Source: Sesamia nonagrioides (Eukaryota > Arthropoda > Insecta > Lepidoptera > Noctuidae). From it: DNA of 64,000 nt. The position numbers were made by a program, and so were the translations under genes. This document shows positions 39,458 to 49,829 of this stretch, in pieces (positions within the stretch are counted from its first letter, which is position 1; each line of letters opens with the position of its first letter). The stretch is from positions 248,001-312,000 of the forward strand of contig JADWQK010000144.1 of assembly GCA_017933935.1 (NCBI GenBank). The letters run 5' to 3'. The notes under the pieces were generated by a model. The model made no database searches. It was not told where the DNA came from and was given only the letters and a program-made list of their open reading frames with translations.

Positions 39458-39771
39458 TCAACATCAATCTTTTTTTATCGTCCCACTGTTGGGTACAGGT
39501 CTCCTCTCATACAGAGAAGGATTGAGCGTAATCACCACGCTTGCTCAATGCGGGTTGGCGATTTCAGACTTTAAGAAAGTCGTGGTAGCCTAGTGGTTGA
39601 AACACCAGCCTCTCAAGTATGCGTGCGCGGGTTCGATTCCAGGTCAGGCAAGTACCAATGTAACTTTTCTGAAGTTATATGTACTTTCTAAGTATATCTT
39701 CGACACCATTGACTGAAGGTGAAGGAAAAAACATCTTAAGGAAACCTGGACTTAAAGTCTGTGCAGCTAGT
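39449..39771 (-). mobile_element. S SINE with inverted 5' half (twin-primed form), 11-bp target duplication
   Basis: GTGCAGCTAGT at 39449-39459 and 39761-39771. The 3' half (39461-39578) reads on the minus strand from TTAAAGTCTGAAATCGCC to the tail CCCAACAGTGGGACG. The 5' half (39579-39760), with GTGGTAGCCTAGTGGTTG and B box GGGTTCGATTCC, reads on the plus strand and ends CTGGACTTAAAGTCT. The halves meet at the same internal position, which is the arrangement made by twin priming. Confidence 0.9.
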
Positions 39772-40129
39772 ATTTGGTAATATTTAAGAAAAACTTCAAT
39801 TAAAACATCAGTGAAATATTCCTCTCAGTCTGTAGCGATTTTTTCAGTTTAAATATTAGGTACTGCCCTACTATTGGGTAAAAAAGGTAACAAAAGACTT
39901 ATTCAATTTTAACTACGCATGATAACGCATCCCCAACAGGAGCAAGATGACACTTAAACCAAATGAAGTAAAGATCTAATAAATTAATTGTAATTTTTAA
40001 TTGAAGTTTTTTTGTTTTTTTCCAAAAAAAAAGAACGTTTTCCCACACTAGGAATTACACCTGTGTCGTGGGTGCGTGTAAAACATTTAAAACCACATAC
40101 ATAGACAACCAAACCAGGAACCTACAGGC
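39772..40129. other. Unassigned sequence
   Basis: AT-rich; no gene or repeat partner. Confidence 0.4.
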
Positions 40130-40197
40130 GTTCTCCGTGGCGCAGCGGTCAATACGCCTGCCTGTGACGTAGAGGCCCCGGGTGCAATCCCCGGCCA
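40130..40197 (+). mobile_element. tRNA-like SINE head
   Basis: CTCCGTGGCGCAGCGGTCAA is A-box-like with a D-arm pairing (GCG/CGC), and CCGGGTGCAATCCCCGG makes a good T arm. The anticodon stem does not pair, so this is a SINE head or tRNA relic rather than a tRNA gene. No SINE body follows; the K element begins instead. Confidence 0.5.
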
Positions 40198-40202
40198 AGT
40201 CA

Positions 40203-41136
40203 TGATGGAAAAACCGGCCAAGTGCGAGTCGGACTCGCACACCGAGGGTTCCGCCGTACAAACGTAGCGGTTTACAATTTATGACGTATTAAATCAAATT
40301 ACCAGTTTAGAGGCAATTAGATTTAAGAAGTGTTTGATATGAATTTCAACTTTAATATCTCTACGCGTTCATGTGAAAAAGGGTAGGTAGTAAGTTTATA
40401 ATTATTAAAAAAATATTTTATGTCATGTAAGCAAAAATAAAGTTTTTAATATTTTATGTAACTTCAAATTTATCATTTTCGCAATTTTTCCTTTATCTGT
40501 CTGTACTTTAGAACGTTGCTTGGTGCCGAATTTCAAGATTCTGAGTTCACGGGAAGTACCTTGTAGGTTTTGATTCCCTAGCGTGTGACGGAAATTCGTC
40601 TAAGGTGTCGGTATAAACTGCTGTATCTTTTGATCGCGTTAGTTTAGAAGCTTGATTTTTTCCCTGCTTAAAGGGACAATAGACCTAGGTATTTGGTATA
40701 AATTTCAATTTGATACCTTTATTCGTTCGTGAGAAATAAGGTAGTAAGTTTCATTTTATTAAAATATTTTTATTATATTATATAACTAAAAAAAATGTGA
40801 CTTTCGCATTTTTTCCTATATTTGCATTATATGACAATGCTTCATGACAAATTTCAAGATTCTGAGTTTACGGGAAGTATCCTGTAGGTTTTGATTTCTT
40901 TGCGAGTGTCGAAAATTTGTTGAAAATATCGACATAAACGGCTGTATCTTATGATTGGCTTGGCTTAGAAGTTTGATATTTTCACAGCTTAAAGGGACAA
41001 TACACCTGAGTATTTCATGCGAATTTTAGCTTGATACGTCCACGCGTTCTTGAGATAAAAGGTCTTGACTGACAGACGGACAACAAAGTGATCCTATAAG
41101 GGTGCCGTTTTTTCCTTTTGAGGTACGGAACCCTAA
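40203..41136 (+). mobile_element. K repeat, copy 2, with internal duplication
   Basis: Begins AAAACCGGCCAAGTGCGAGT then GAGGGTTCCGCC and ends GAGGTACGGAACCCTAAAAA. The module TTTCAAGATTCTGAGTTYAC / GGGAAGTAYC occurs twice (about 40535 and 40850), each followed by a similar TTAAAGGGACAATA stretch. This copy is therefore about twice the length of 4683-5192. Confidence 0.65.
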
Positions 41137-41766
41137 AAACGATCTTTTCCTGATTGGCTTGGGTCTTGGATGGTTATCTAATATGTATCTATTATAAATA
41201 TAGTATCGTTGAGTTAGTATCACATAACACAAGTCTCGAGCTTACTTTAGGGCTAGCTCAATGTGTGTAATTTGTCCGTATAATATATATTTTATAAATA
41301 TTTGTTCGGAACAAATATTTAAATAAATATTTGTTCCGTGCGAGAATCGAGCCCGATACTCGCAGTGCAGCAGTGCGAATACACTCGAGTTACGTTATAT
41401 AACTTTGTTTACTTACTAAAATATTTTATAAATACATATTGTATTAAAAAGATAGAGAAAGTTTTGACTAAGTTAGTTCTTTATACATTTTAAAACTAAA
41501 TAGTAAATATGTTGTTCGTATTTCTGCTTAATACAGTTTTAAAACTGCTGTGTATTTTAATCAGGAGTTATTTTATGAGGAAAATTAGTTTTAAAAGAAA
41601 CTTTTACAACCAGGATCTTTAAAGATTTCCACACAAACATTCAAAGTTTTCTTTTAAAAACAATCTGAAATGTTTTTAGTTAAATTTATACAAATTCTTA
41701 TTTAATACTTCAAACACAAAAATATACAGAGTCTAAAAGCAGTGACAGGAACAATTACGACGAATC
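41137..41766. other. Unassigned sequence
   Basis: 41298-41322 is palindromic (AAATATTTGTTC / GAACAAATATTT), followed near 41340 by a B-box-like relic GAATCGAGCCCG. No gene. Confidence 0.4.
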
Positions 41767-41767
41767 T

Positions 41768-41968
41768 TTACTAATATTGTAAATGGGAAAGTGAGTTTGT
41801 TTGTTTGTTTGTTCCGCTTTCACGTCGTAACTATTGAACCGATTGCTTTGAAAGTTTGCAGGCGTAAATAATAGGGTACTTTTTATCCCAGAAAATTTGA
41901 TATTCCCGAGGGAAATCTAAAAAGCGAGATATAACTGAATAACACGCGGGGGGCCGCAGGCGGCATGC
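41768..41968 (+). mobile_element. Helitron-like element (family H), copy 9
   Basis: TACTAATATTGTAAATGGGA, TTTGTTTGTTTG tract, core ACCGATTGCTTTGAAAG, 3' hairpin region degraded to GCCGCAGGCGGCATGCC without CTAG. Confidence 0.65.
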
Positions 41969-42019
41969 CAATTTCAATTTAAATATAATTCTCAGACACA
42001 CAACGTTCATTGTGAGCAG

Positions 42020-42160
42020 AGTCATCATCATCATCAGCCTTTAGCAGTCCACCGCTGGACATAGGCCTCTCCAATTTCGTGCCATTCAATTCGATTTTTG
42101 GCAACTCTCATCCAGTTACTACTTACTAGCTATACTGCAAAGATCGTCGATCCACCTATC
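42020..42160 (-). mobile_element. RTE-type LINE 3' end, minus strand
   Basis: The minus strand ends CCAGCGGTGGACTGCTAAAG, GCTGATGATGATG; the upstream part TTGGCACGAAATTGG is a related non-coding 3' region. Short, 5'-truncated. Confidence 0.55.
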
Positions 42161-42185
42161 TGCTTATACTTGTACCAAATTTGCT

Positions 42186-42530
42186 AAAGAATATAGGTAA
42201 ACAAACCAATTTAGGGCCCACTTCATCCATCCAAAGACTACTAAACATTTAGGGTTATCACAACACACATTTGACAAACCTTCTATTATTTACATGATTA
42301 TTGCCTTTTACATGCTAACTATGTAAGTATTAACAAATCATATTGCAGCATAGTTCAAATTAATCGATTAATTGTTCTAGAATTATACAAATAACGTTAT
42401 TAATATGCTATATCTAAAAACCATTCATATGTCGACAATAATTTTACTTGATTGCCCTACAAAAAAAGAGACATTGATGAAATCCAGGTATAAAACACAT
42501 TTTGGGAAATCCATTATTCAATGCATATCT
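42186..42530 (-). mobile_element. Q TIR transposon, copy 2, without the nested LINEs
   Basis: The left end AAAGAATATAGGTAAACAAA matches the Q terminus. The reverse complement follows Q from CATGATTATT through GTTAGCATGTAAAAG to the region before 10316, and lacks the RTE-A insertion. The second terminus is lost. Confidence 0.65.
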
Positions 42531-42576
42531 TAACTACTTTTCAAATCAACCGCGTAACATATAATATTTCCAATTT

Positions 42577-42618
42577 AACAACAAAACGCAAGCCTTCTAT
42601 GGCTTGCGTTTTGTTGTT
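42577..42618. repeat. Perfect 18-bp palindrome with 6-nt loop
   Basis: AACAACAAAACGCAAGCC, loop TTCTAT, then GGCTTGCGTTTTGTTGTT. Confidence 0.85.
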
Positions 42619-42967
42619 TCATTGAAGAATATATATGTACATTTGTAGGTACCTACGTATCAAAAATTTAATGTATTAGGAAATTAGCCATATTTCGTTA
42701 AGCGTTCTTTTCAAATTATAAACATCTTAATATAAATAACCTTTTTACTTTAGTACAAAGTAGGATTATTAGATATATATATATATGGAATTCATCTCTC
42801 TAAAAAAGGTTGTTAACCTTTTAGGTGTAAATAGATCGTTGCTTAGAAACGGCTTGTTTTACTCTATTCTTAATTGAATTTGGCACAAGTATAATTGTAA
42901 TGTACTTATTTTCTCAAGCATGAGCAAAGTCAATACTTTATAAAATACTTTTTTTTTGTTTATGCAT
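42619..42967. other. Unassigned sequence
   Basis: AT-rich with a short (TA)n at 42775-42785. Confidence 0.4.
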
Positions 42968-43346
42968 ATACATATATCGCGAGCTATGGAGCGGGCTATG
43001 TTGGGCGTCTCTCTGAAGGACCACATCAGAAATGAGGTGATCCGACAGAGGACCAAATTCACCGACATAGCTGAGAGAATTAGCAAGCTGAAGTGGCAAT
43101 GGGAGGGTCACATATGCCGCAGGGCCGACAACCGTTGGGATAAACGAGTCCTCGAGTGGAAACCGCGTCTCGGCAAACGTAGCGAAGGACGCCCTTGGGC
43201 AAGATGGAGCGACGACATCAAAAAGGTGGCTGGTAGTGGCTGGCGGAGAACTGCTGAGTATCGAGCTTGTTGGCGTGCCATTGAAGAGGCCTATACCCAG
43301 CAGTGGACGAGTAGAGGCTGATGATGATGATGATGATACATATATC
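42968..43346 (+). mobile_element. RTE-C LINE 3' end, 11-bp target duplication
   Basis: ATACATATATC at 42968-42978 and 43336-43346. The body 42979-43335 ends CCCAGCAGTGGACGAG, TAGAGGCTG and (ATG)n. The perfect duplication and intact frame suggest a young insertion. Confidence 0.9.
42979..43321 (+). CDS. RTE-type ORF C-terminus (partial, intact frame)
   Basis: About 114 codons without a stop until TGA at 43319. Blocks are RAMERAMLGVSLKDHIRNE, KFTDIAERISKLKWQWEGHI, VLEWKPRLGKRSEGRPWARW, DDIKKVAGSGWRR and AYTQQWTSRG. This is the C-terminal region of the RTE polyprotein, homologous to RTE-B but a separate family. The endonuclease and RT domains are lost by 5' truncation. Confidence 0.85.
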
Positions 43347-43758
43347 ATACATTTGCATGAGTACCTACTGTATTTTTCGTCAGAGCTTCAGACAAACAAT
43401 CCACGATTTCCTGTCAAACAAATATCGGCTCACTGTAACAATACTTCTATTTTTTAGAGGACGAAAATGGAACAGCCTTCAGGGATACATTTTCTTGACA
43501 CGACAAAAAAATTTGCCCTATCCATCCACATAAGCGTTTCCCGTGACTAAGCCCGATTTTTCTATCGACACAATTTTTATTCGTGAAATAAAAATTGACG
43601 CCTTGATTTGTAAGGAAGAACTGTCAAAACTATTATTCCAATAAGATTATCTGGCGTTGAAAAAATCAGCCCTCATCATTTCCGTGCCCTTATTTCAGTT
43701 TAATTGGGTTCGGCGCAACATGTCTTTTCTTCCATATTTGTAATGTCATTACATGCCT
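43347..43758. other. Unassigned sequence
   Basis: No gene. 43571-43597 is a small hairpin CAATTTTTATT / AATAAAAATTG. Confidence 0.4.
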
Positions 43759-44038
43759 TTATATGAATATTTGCACTGGTCTGGTCGTGCCTCGGAAAGC
43801 ACGTTAAGCCGTTGGTCCTCGTTGCCATACGAACATCTAATGGCAGTCGTTACGGGTTGTTGGAGCCCTCAAAAGTCCAGGAATTGATCTAACTGCAATG
43901 CTTTGATATCGCCTTCGAGTTGTGGAGGTCAGACGGCATTCGCTTCACGGAAAATATCGAAGGACCCTGGACTTCAAAGCTGAAAAAGCTTGGGACGCGA
44001 CTTGGATTAACGCTGAGATGATGATGATGATTATATGA
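43759..44038 (+). mobile_element. T SINE, 5'-truncated, 8-bp target duplication
   Basis: TTATATGA at 43759-43766 and 44031-44038. The body starts at ATATTTGCACTGGTCTGGTC, so the tRNA head is missing. It ends TTGGATTAACGCTGAGATG with an ATG tract. Confidence 0.85.
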
Positions 44039-45262
44039 CTTTTTAGTAGACGTCATTTCCATAGTCATCCCCTTTGTAACCATAATATTATCAGTCACAC
44101 ACTTCATCCATCATTTATTTGGTCTTCCTCTACATACCCATTGACATTCATACTCAAAACTCTCCTCAACAGCATTTTCTTCATTTCTCCGAAACACGTG
44201 ACAATATTTTTTTATTCAGGTTTCTATATACGCTAAAAAATAAAACATTAATTTAATCCCGTGATTATAAATGGTAATTCCCATTATAATTAGTTTATTC
44301 ATTGCCTTTTATTGGTATTCCGCGTTCATTTAACTTATTCACCAAACATTTGAAAGTAATTTGGTAAATAATATGACCATTCAAAGGACGTTTAACTCGG
44401 AGCTCCATTTAAATTTTCAATTTAACTTGAGAAATTGAATCAAAAATATGTAAGCCTGAAGCAGTCGTGTATTCCCCGAAGAATAAACAGGGCTATTTCT
44501 AATAACACGCCCACATTTCACCAGTTATGCTTGAGTCCCTTGTAACTAAGAGCTTACAGATGGAAAAACCCTATAACAGTTTTATCAATGAGAAAATTAT
44601 CTCTTTTTTAATACAGAAATAACTCAATATGCCTATCCTTTCCTAAGCCGTCCCTGCTATGTTGGAGGCGGCTTCCAGTTTAATCGGTTATTATATTTCA
44701 CAGAGGTATCGACTATCTGAGTATATACTACAGTATCTACTCAGATATATACCCGTATAGTCGATTACTATATTACATTATATCGCAGGACTGGTTGCCA
44801 TACTTTCAGGCTGACTATCCGTAACGTTTTCCAAAGATCTTTGAAAAACGTTTGATCATTTGATCTTTGAATGATAAACGAGGCACGGGGAATCGTGATA
44901 TGAAATAAATATTCACCCAGCGAGAGACCAACCAAGACAAGCAGTGCTTAGCCTTGATGATTGCGATTATTATTTTGCCTCAAGTTGTATGTGTATCAAC
45001 AAAAAACATCTAAACACTTTATTTACTTTTCCAATTTTCACGGGAAAATGAACCTTGTACAGTTCATTCACGCCCAAATAAGAAAACCTTAGATCATTAT
45101 TACGCCTCGTAAATACTTAACAGAACCGAACAGAAGATATTTATTACGAAAGCGCCTAAAGCTGTATACAGGCTGTTTAGTAGAACGACCGACACATTTT
45201 TTAAAGGGATCGGCTAGTCATGTTCTAGCATAAATATGTTTTATTTTTTAAATTAAATTTAT
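44039..45262. other. Unassigned sequence
   Basis: About 1.2 kb without repeats shared in this window. 44708-44766 has an imperfect fold-back (ATCGACTAT / ATAGTCGAT). No coding signal convinces me; a candidate for single-copy intergenic or intronic DNA. Confidence 0.5.
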
Positions 45263-45425
45263 TTGTTTGTACATTTATATACAACGTTGTTTTATACGTG
45301 CATGTATGCGAAACCCAAAACACGTATCAAGTATTTTTATGTAAAGAATTTATGTACAAAATTTCAAAAAGCTATCATGAAACATCACAAAGTTATGGGC
45401 TATCTGCTTGAGAAAAAGAATAAAG
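45263..45425 (+). repeat. F dispersed repeat, copy 1
   Basis: TATATACAACGTTGTTTTAT, GCGAAACCCAAAACACGTAT and AAAATTTCAAAAAGCTATCA resemble 61205-61330. Function unknown. Confidence 0.5.
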
Positions 45426-45429
45426 AGAT

Positions 45430-45610
45430 GTCAGCATACCGTGACGGAGTCAACGGGGACAGATGCCGAGGAACGGTGCGCCTGGCGCACAGGGAAGTGA
45501 AGGAATACGGGTGGGTATTAGTCAGTAAAAGTCTGACACGCTCTTCCGCTCCGCCCAGAGCGGGAGAGGTCATTTGATGATTTCCCATTCAAAACGAAAA
45601 AGGGTGTATA
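45430..45610 (+). mobile_element. U LINE 3' end, plus strand
   Basis: GGCGCACAGGGAAGTGAAGG, TTAGTCAGTAAAAGTCTGAC, GAGCGGGAGAGGTCATTTGA, then CCCATTCAAAACGAAAAAGG as the A-rich end. Confidence 0.7.
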
Positions 45611-46241
45611 TACTTTATGCATATTGCAACCGCAAACATAAAAGTTGTAATGATTGTTCGGTTGATGTATGGAAGCATATTTACATGCAATTAGGAAGCA
45701 TATTATTATTTTTTTTATTTTATTATTTTATTTATTTATTAGTAGGTATTATTATTATATCAATTATCTAAACATAAGACAGAAATTATTGGTGAAAAAT
45801 TTAATAATAAAATTTATGACACTTTCGGTTCCTCCACCAAACATCCTGTAGAAGACGATCGAAAGAGAAATAAAAACCGATGGAGCGTACCACAATGCCT
45901 TTTATATGTACATATATTTCACATCAACAAATCGAATGCTCTGCACTTAGATCATCAATACTTGTCCTGAACAGGTTTTAGATAAGATTAATTATTGATA
46001 ACAAATTTAGTCTATTTCTTTAATTTCTTTCATTATATTTTTATTTATTTATTGTCCAAAAGAATAAATTTTTAGATCTGTGTACAATTAATACTGGCAG
46101 CACGTAGTTAAAGACAGGCTTTCGATTTAACTTCGGAATGTTAATTTTTTGGTAAATGTCACATGTCTTTGGAGTTTTGATTCAAAGATATTTTTCTTCG
46201 CCGTTTTAATAACATTTTTTATAAAATAATTTACACAAAGT
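45611..46241. other. AT-rich unassigned sequence
   Basis: Very AT-rich with TTTATTATT runs at 45700-45765; no gene. Confidence 0.45.
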
Positions 46242-46554
46242 AATGCTTCTGACGTCGTGGTGGCCTAGTGGTTAAAACTCCAGCCTCTCAAGTACGAGTG
46301 CGCGGGTTCGATTCCAGGTCAAGCAAGTACCAATGTAACTTTTCTAAAGTTATATGTACTTTCTAAGTATATCTTGGACACCAATGACTGAAGCTGAAGG
46401 ACAACATCTTGAGGAAACCTGGACTTTATAAGTCTGAAATCGCCAAACGGCATTGAGCAAGCGTGGTGATTACGCTCATTCCTTCTCTGTATGAGAGGAG
46501 ACCTGTGCCCAGCAGTGAGACGATAAAAGGTTGATGATGATGAATGCTTCTGAC
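46242..46554 (+). mobile_element. S SINE, full length, 12-bp target duplication
   Basis: AATGCTTCTGAC at 46242-46253 and 46543-46554. Head GTGGTGGCCTAGTGGTTAAA, B box GGGTTCGATTCC, complete body, tail CCCAGCAGTGAGACG and GATGATGATG. The clearest reference copy of the family here. Confidence 0.92.
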
Positions 46555-46596
46555 TGGGTTCCCGAAACCACGACCAAGTAAGTAAGTAACGACTTC

Positions 46597-46642
46597 ATTC
46601 AGCTTACTTCCGCGACTCGTAAGACGCGGAAGTAAGTTGAAT
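46597..46642. repeat. 18-bp fold-back palindrome
   Basis: ATTCAGCTTACTTCCGCG and CGCGGAAGTAAGTTGAAT, one mismatch, 10-nt loop. Confidence 0.8.
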
Positions 46643-46782
46643 GCCGCCAATACATATTTTTCAGCGCGACTGCCTATCTAAGGTTCAAAACCCAATGTCT
46701 ACGTCTATGCCTTCATAAGACTGGTTGTCAGATTTTCGTTTGTGACAACCAGCACCCTAATCACAAAACCCATTGTTATCAT

Positions 46783-46816
46783 ATTTTTCGAACATACATA
46801 AGCATGTTCGAAAAAT
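46783..46816. repeat. 13-bp perfect palindrome
   Basis: ATTTTTCGAACAT, 8-nt loop, ATGTTCGAAAAAT. A further inverted pair (CTGGTTGTCA / TGACAACCAG) lies 30 bp to the left. Confidence 0.75.
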
Positions 46817-46879
46817 GTGTGCATGTTCATAAAGCAATGAAGGTTATTTAACTATAGACAAGGGTTGTCGGTTGGTTAA

Positions 46880-47015
46880 AAAAAACCGTGACCCTGGCAA
46901 GTGAAGGAACACGGGTGGGTTTTAGTTAGTAAAAGTCTGACACGCCCTGCCGCTTCGCCCAGAGCGAGAGAGGTCATTTGATGATTTCCCACCCAAACAA
47001 AAGAAAAAGGTTTTT
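46880..47015 (+). mobile_element. U LINE 3' end, plus strand
   Basis: AAGTGAAGGAACACGGGTGG, AGTTAGTAAAAGTCTGACAC, GAGCGAGAGAGGTCATTTGA, CCCACCCAAACAAAAG. Confidence 0.7.
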
Positions 47016-47134
47016 TAACTGTCAAACAATGAAACCCGTTTCTACGAATAGTGTGTAACGCAATTACTCTGGCAAATATCCCCGAAAAACAACCGGGACT
47101 GCTTACCATAGTGAGACTGATGAAACTGAAATTC

Positions 47135-47548
47135 ATCGGTGGTAGGCAACAACATCAGCCGCCGGCATAAGTTACCACCCACCAGACAAAGTCTTGCCGC
47201 CAAGCGATTCGTCGTGTTCCGGCATGATGTCTCGTGAAGCCGTACGGAGGACGGGTCTGAGCAGTTGTGTTGCGATGTGTACCGGGTACGATGTGCCTAA
47301 TGTTGTTGTGTCAGGAGTTTGGTCGTGGAGGGTCTCCAGATCATCCTCTGGCGCAGCATCGTTGGTCGTGTTGTTGGGTTAAACATTGCATCACCTCGCT
47401 CAACTGCCGTCTTCCTTCCTATTCACTCAGTTTGTTTTGAGTGAATAGGCTTAATAAGCTAGTGCGTTTTACCTTCAAAGATTGCATCACTGCTTACCAT
47501 CAGGCGCGACTGCAGTCAAGTACTAGTTTATAACTAAAAAAAAAAAAA
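47135..47548 (+). mobile_element. X1V retroposon, near full length
   Basis: Possible duplication TCATCG before GTGGTAGGC and after the poly-A (47536-47548). X1 includes CACCAGACAAAGTCTTGCCG and CCGTACGGAGGACGGGTC; V includes TACCATCAGGCGCGACTGC. Best copy for defining the family ends. Confidence 0.7.
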
Positions 47549-48131
47549 TCATCGTAGTGGAGACGTCGACTTTTACGACGAAGCGCAACTTTACATAGTT
47601 AACAACAACTCAGTTAGGATGCATTTGCAAAACATTATGAACCGGTGTACGATGCTTCGCTTTATATTTTACATTCCCACGCCAATAATTAAGAATTTCA
47701 TAAAATTTTAAGAAGACGAATATTAATACTGGTCTAGGTTAAGTTAAAAATAAACTTTATAAAATGAATGACCTTTCACTTGGGGACATCATGAATTCAT
47801 AGTTTTATTTTTTAGCTAAATAAACTATTTAACAATTTAGTGTTCACAAAATATTTTATGAAACCTGTAATAGTATCTGTACGATTAGCTCCAGGCTATC
47901 AGGAGTCTTACACACCTATTATTAAAAAGTACCTATTAAAAAAGATTTGTGTACATTATACGGGAAATCACTGCGACCGTTATTCGGTGGCAACAGTTCT
48001 TCTTAAAAACCGTAGCTTTAGTCAATTCTCTTATTCTGAGTATCTAGATAACTTAGCAACATTTGAGCCAGGTGCATTTTAATTAGAGTGAGTTGAATCT
48101 GTATAAATAGAAATGAATCAAAGGAATGTAT
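47549..48131. other. Unassigned sequence
   Basis: No recognisable gene. A plus open stretch at 47840-48082 has no known domain. Confidence 0.4.
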
Positions 48132-48240
48132 GTAGGTAAAAGATCGCTCTTAGCGATAAAACCGCCCATTGGGTCACCCTTTGTAAAATCTTTATATGTA
48201 TTTATGTTCTGTAATTTATATGGAAGAGTATTCTCTATGT
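48132..48240 (+). mobile_element. W LINE 3' terminus, copy 4
   Basis: AAAAGATCGCTCTTAGCGAT, GGTCACCCTTTGTAAAATC and GAAGAGTATTCT; strongly 5'-truncated. Confidence 0.65.
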
Positions 48241-48481
48241 GCGCGCATAATTTCCGTTCGACTACACCAAATTGGTTAGTTATTTTTGATTTGTATTTAT
48301 TATTGTCAGCAGAGGGCTCCGCTTGAAAAGAGGATTGATTGTTATATACGTCACATGTATAAAGTGTTTCATGATAGCTAAGTTGGTGCTCTCAAATTTC
48401 CGTTTCAAAATGGCCACTCTTTCAGAAAGGCCGATATAACTTTCTATATTATTTTTAAGATGATGTAGTATTTAATATAAT

Positions 48482-48569
48482 CCATACTAATATTAGAAAT
48501 GCGAAAGTAACTCTGTCTGTCTGTCGGTCTATCTGTCTGTCTGTCTGTCTGTCTGGCTGTCTGTCTGGC

Positions 48570-48612
<43 letters not shown>

Positions 48613-48793
48613 TACGCTTTCCCGCTTAAACCTCTCAACCGATTTTGATGAAATTTGGCACAGACAATCTTTAGACCCTGAGAAAGAACATAGGCTACCT
48701 TTTATCCCGAAAAAATTGATGTTCCCGAGGGAAATCCAAAAGGCGCGATATAACCGAACTCCACGCGGGCGAAGCCGCGGGCGGAAAGCTACT
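48482..48793 (+). mobile_element. Helitron-like element (family H), copy 10, longest microsatellite
   Basis: CCATACTAATATTAGAAATG, then an uneven (TCTG)n tract at 48511-48612 with GTCGG and GGCTG interruptions, core GATTTTGATGAAATTTGGC, and 3' end GCGGGCGGAAAGCTAC, where CTAG has become CTAC. Confidence 0.8.
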
Positions 48794-48802
48794 TCTATTA
48801 TA

Positions 48803-49655
48803 TAAAAAGGCGACCAAAATAACATTGGTAACTACAAACCCATAAGTCTGCTACCGGGTAGGTATATACTAACTATTCTCTACAGTCCTGACACAAAACA
48901 ACCCTTTGAACAGGCAGGATTCAGAAAAGGTTTTTCTACCGTCAACCATATTTACATACTCGAGCTTCTCATCGAAAAATACCAAGAGAGATATAGACCT
49001 TTGTACTTGGCAAATATAAATAAAAAAAAAAGCATTCGTTACTGTGTCACACAATGACATTTGGGAAATTCTGTACATCCTGGATGTATGAGAGTAATCA
49101 AAAGCATTTACGGGAAGAGCAAAACCAGGGTCAAACTAGAAAGAACCGGTCGCTAGTTCTCTGTAAAGAGATACGTAATACAGGGGGACCCATTGACAAC
49201 TAGTATACTCTTTTTAGCCACATTAGAGTAGTTAGGCATAATAGTAAAATCTAAATACTTAAACCATCTAGGTTTCGCCGACGACTTGGTGTTGATATTT
49301 GAGAAAGGCAAAGAATTACAGCACATAGTAGGGTCTCTAAACAAAGCCAGCAAGCTCGCCGATTACAGATGAACCTCTCTAAGACTAATATAATATCCAA
49401 CAGCACTAAGGTGCAAATATACGTCGTCAACATGCCTCTGCAGTACACCGAAAAATACATTTATGTAGGAAAGCAAATCAGATTAGAGAAACTAAATAAT
49501 TACTACGAGATTGTACGCAGATCCCAATTAACATGGAACAGGTACTGGAGCTATAAAGAAATATTTTAGAGCAATATACCAGTCAAACTGAAGACTAGGG
49601 TTATGAATTCTTGACTTTTACCGTGCCTGGCCTATGCTTGTCAGACATAAACATT
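48803..49655 (+). pseudogene. RTE-type reverse transcriptase, degenerate
   Basis: The plus strand retains NYKPISLLPG, EQAGFRKGFSTVNHIYILEL, GFADDLVLIFEKGKEL (the catalytic FADD block, about 49267) and, from 49369, MNLSKTNIISNSTKVQI with YIYVGKQIRLEKL. These align in order with the RT and connector of RTE-B at 25570-26330. Many stops and frame changes separate them, and motif A (VDYEKAFD) is lost. Old, inactive copy; the downstream C-terminus is not recognisable past the palindromes at 49717. Confidence 0.75.
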
Positions 49656-49716
49656 AAAAAAACGTTATATATAAGATGATAACGTACCAACGAGGAATAG
49701 AGCAACAACAAAACAT

Positions 49717-49829
49717 AAAAAGAATAAATAAAATAAGGCATACAATTCTTTGTATGCCTTATTTTGTTTATTCTTTTTCTGTTGCTTTTGTGGTGTTACG
49801 TTTCTACGTAACACCACAAAAGCAACAGA
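49717..49829. repeat. Two overlapping fold-back palindromes
   Basis: First: 49717-49745 against 49750-49778 (29-bp arms, one mismatch, 4-nt loop TTCT). Second: 49778-49801 against 49806-49829 (24-bp perfect arms starting TCTGTTGCTTTTGTGGTGTT, loop TTCT). The right arm of the first runs straight into the left arm of the second, giving an accordion structure. Confidence 0.88.

Noticed and set aside
40130..40197. Possible tRNA gene
   Set aside because: A and B boxes are present and the T arm pairs, but the anticodon stem does not. It fits a SINE head. The heads at 15053-15115, 37140-37200 and 59216-59304 were rejected as tRNA genes for the same reason.
43889..44107. Minus-strand frame as coding
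   Set aside because: It is the reverse of the T SINE body and tail.
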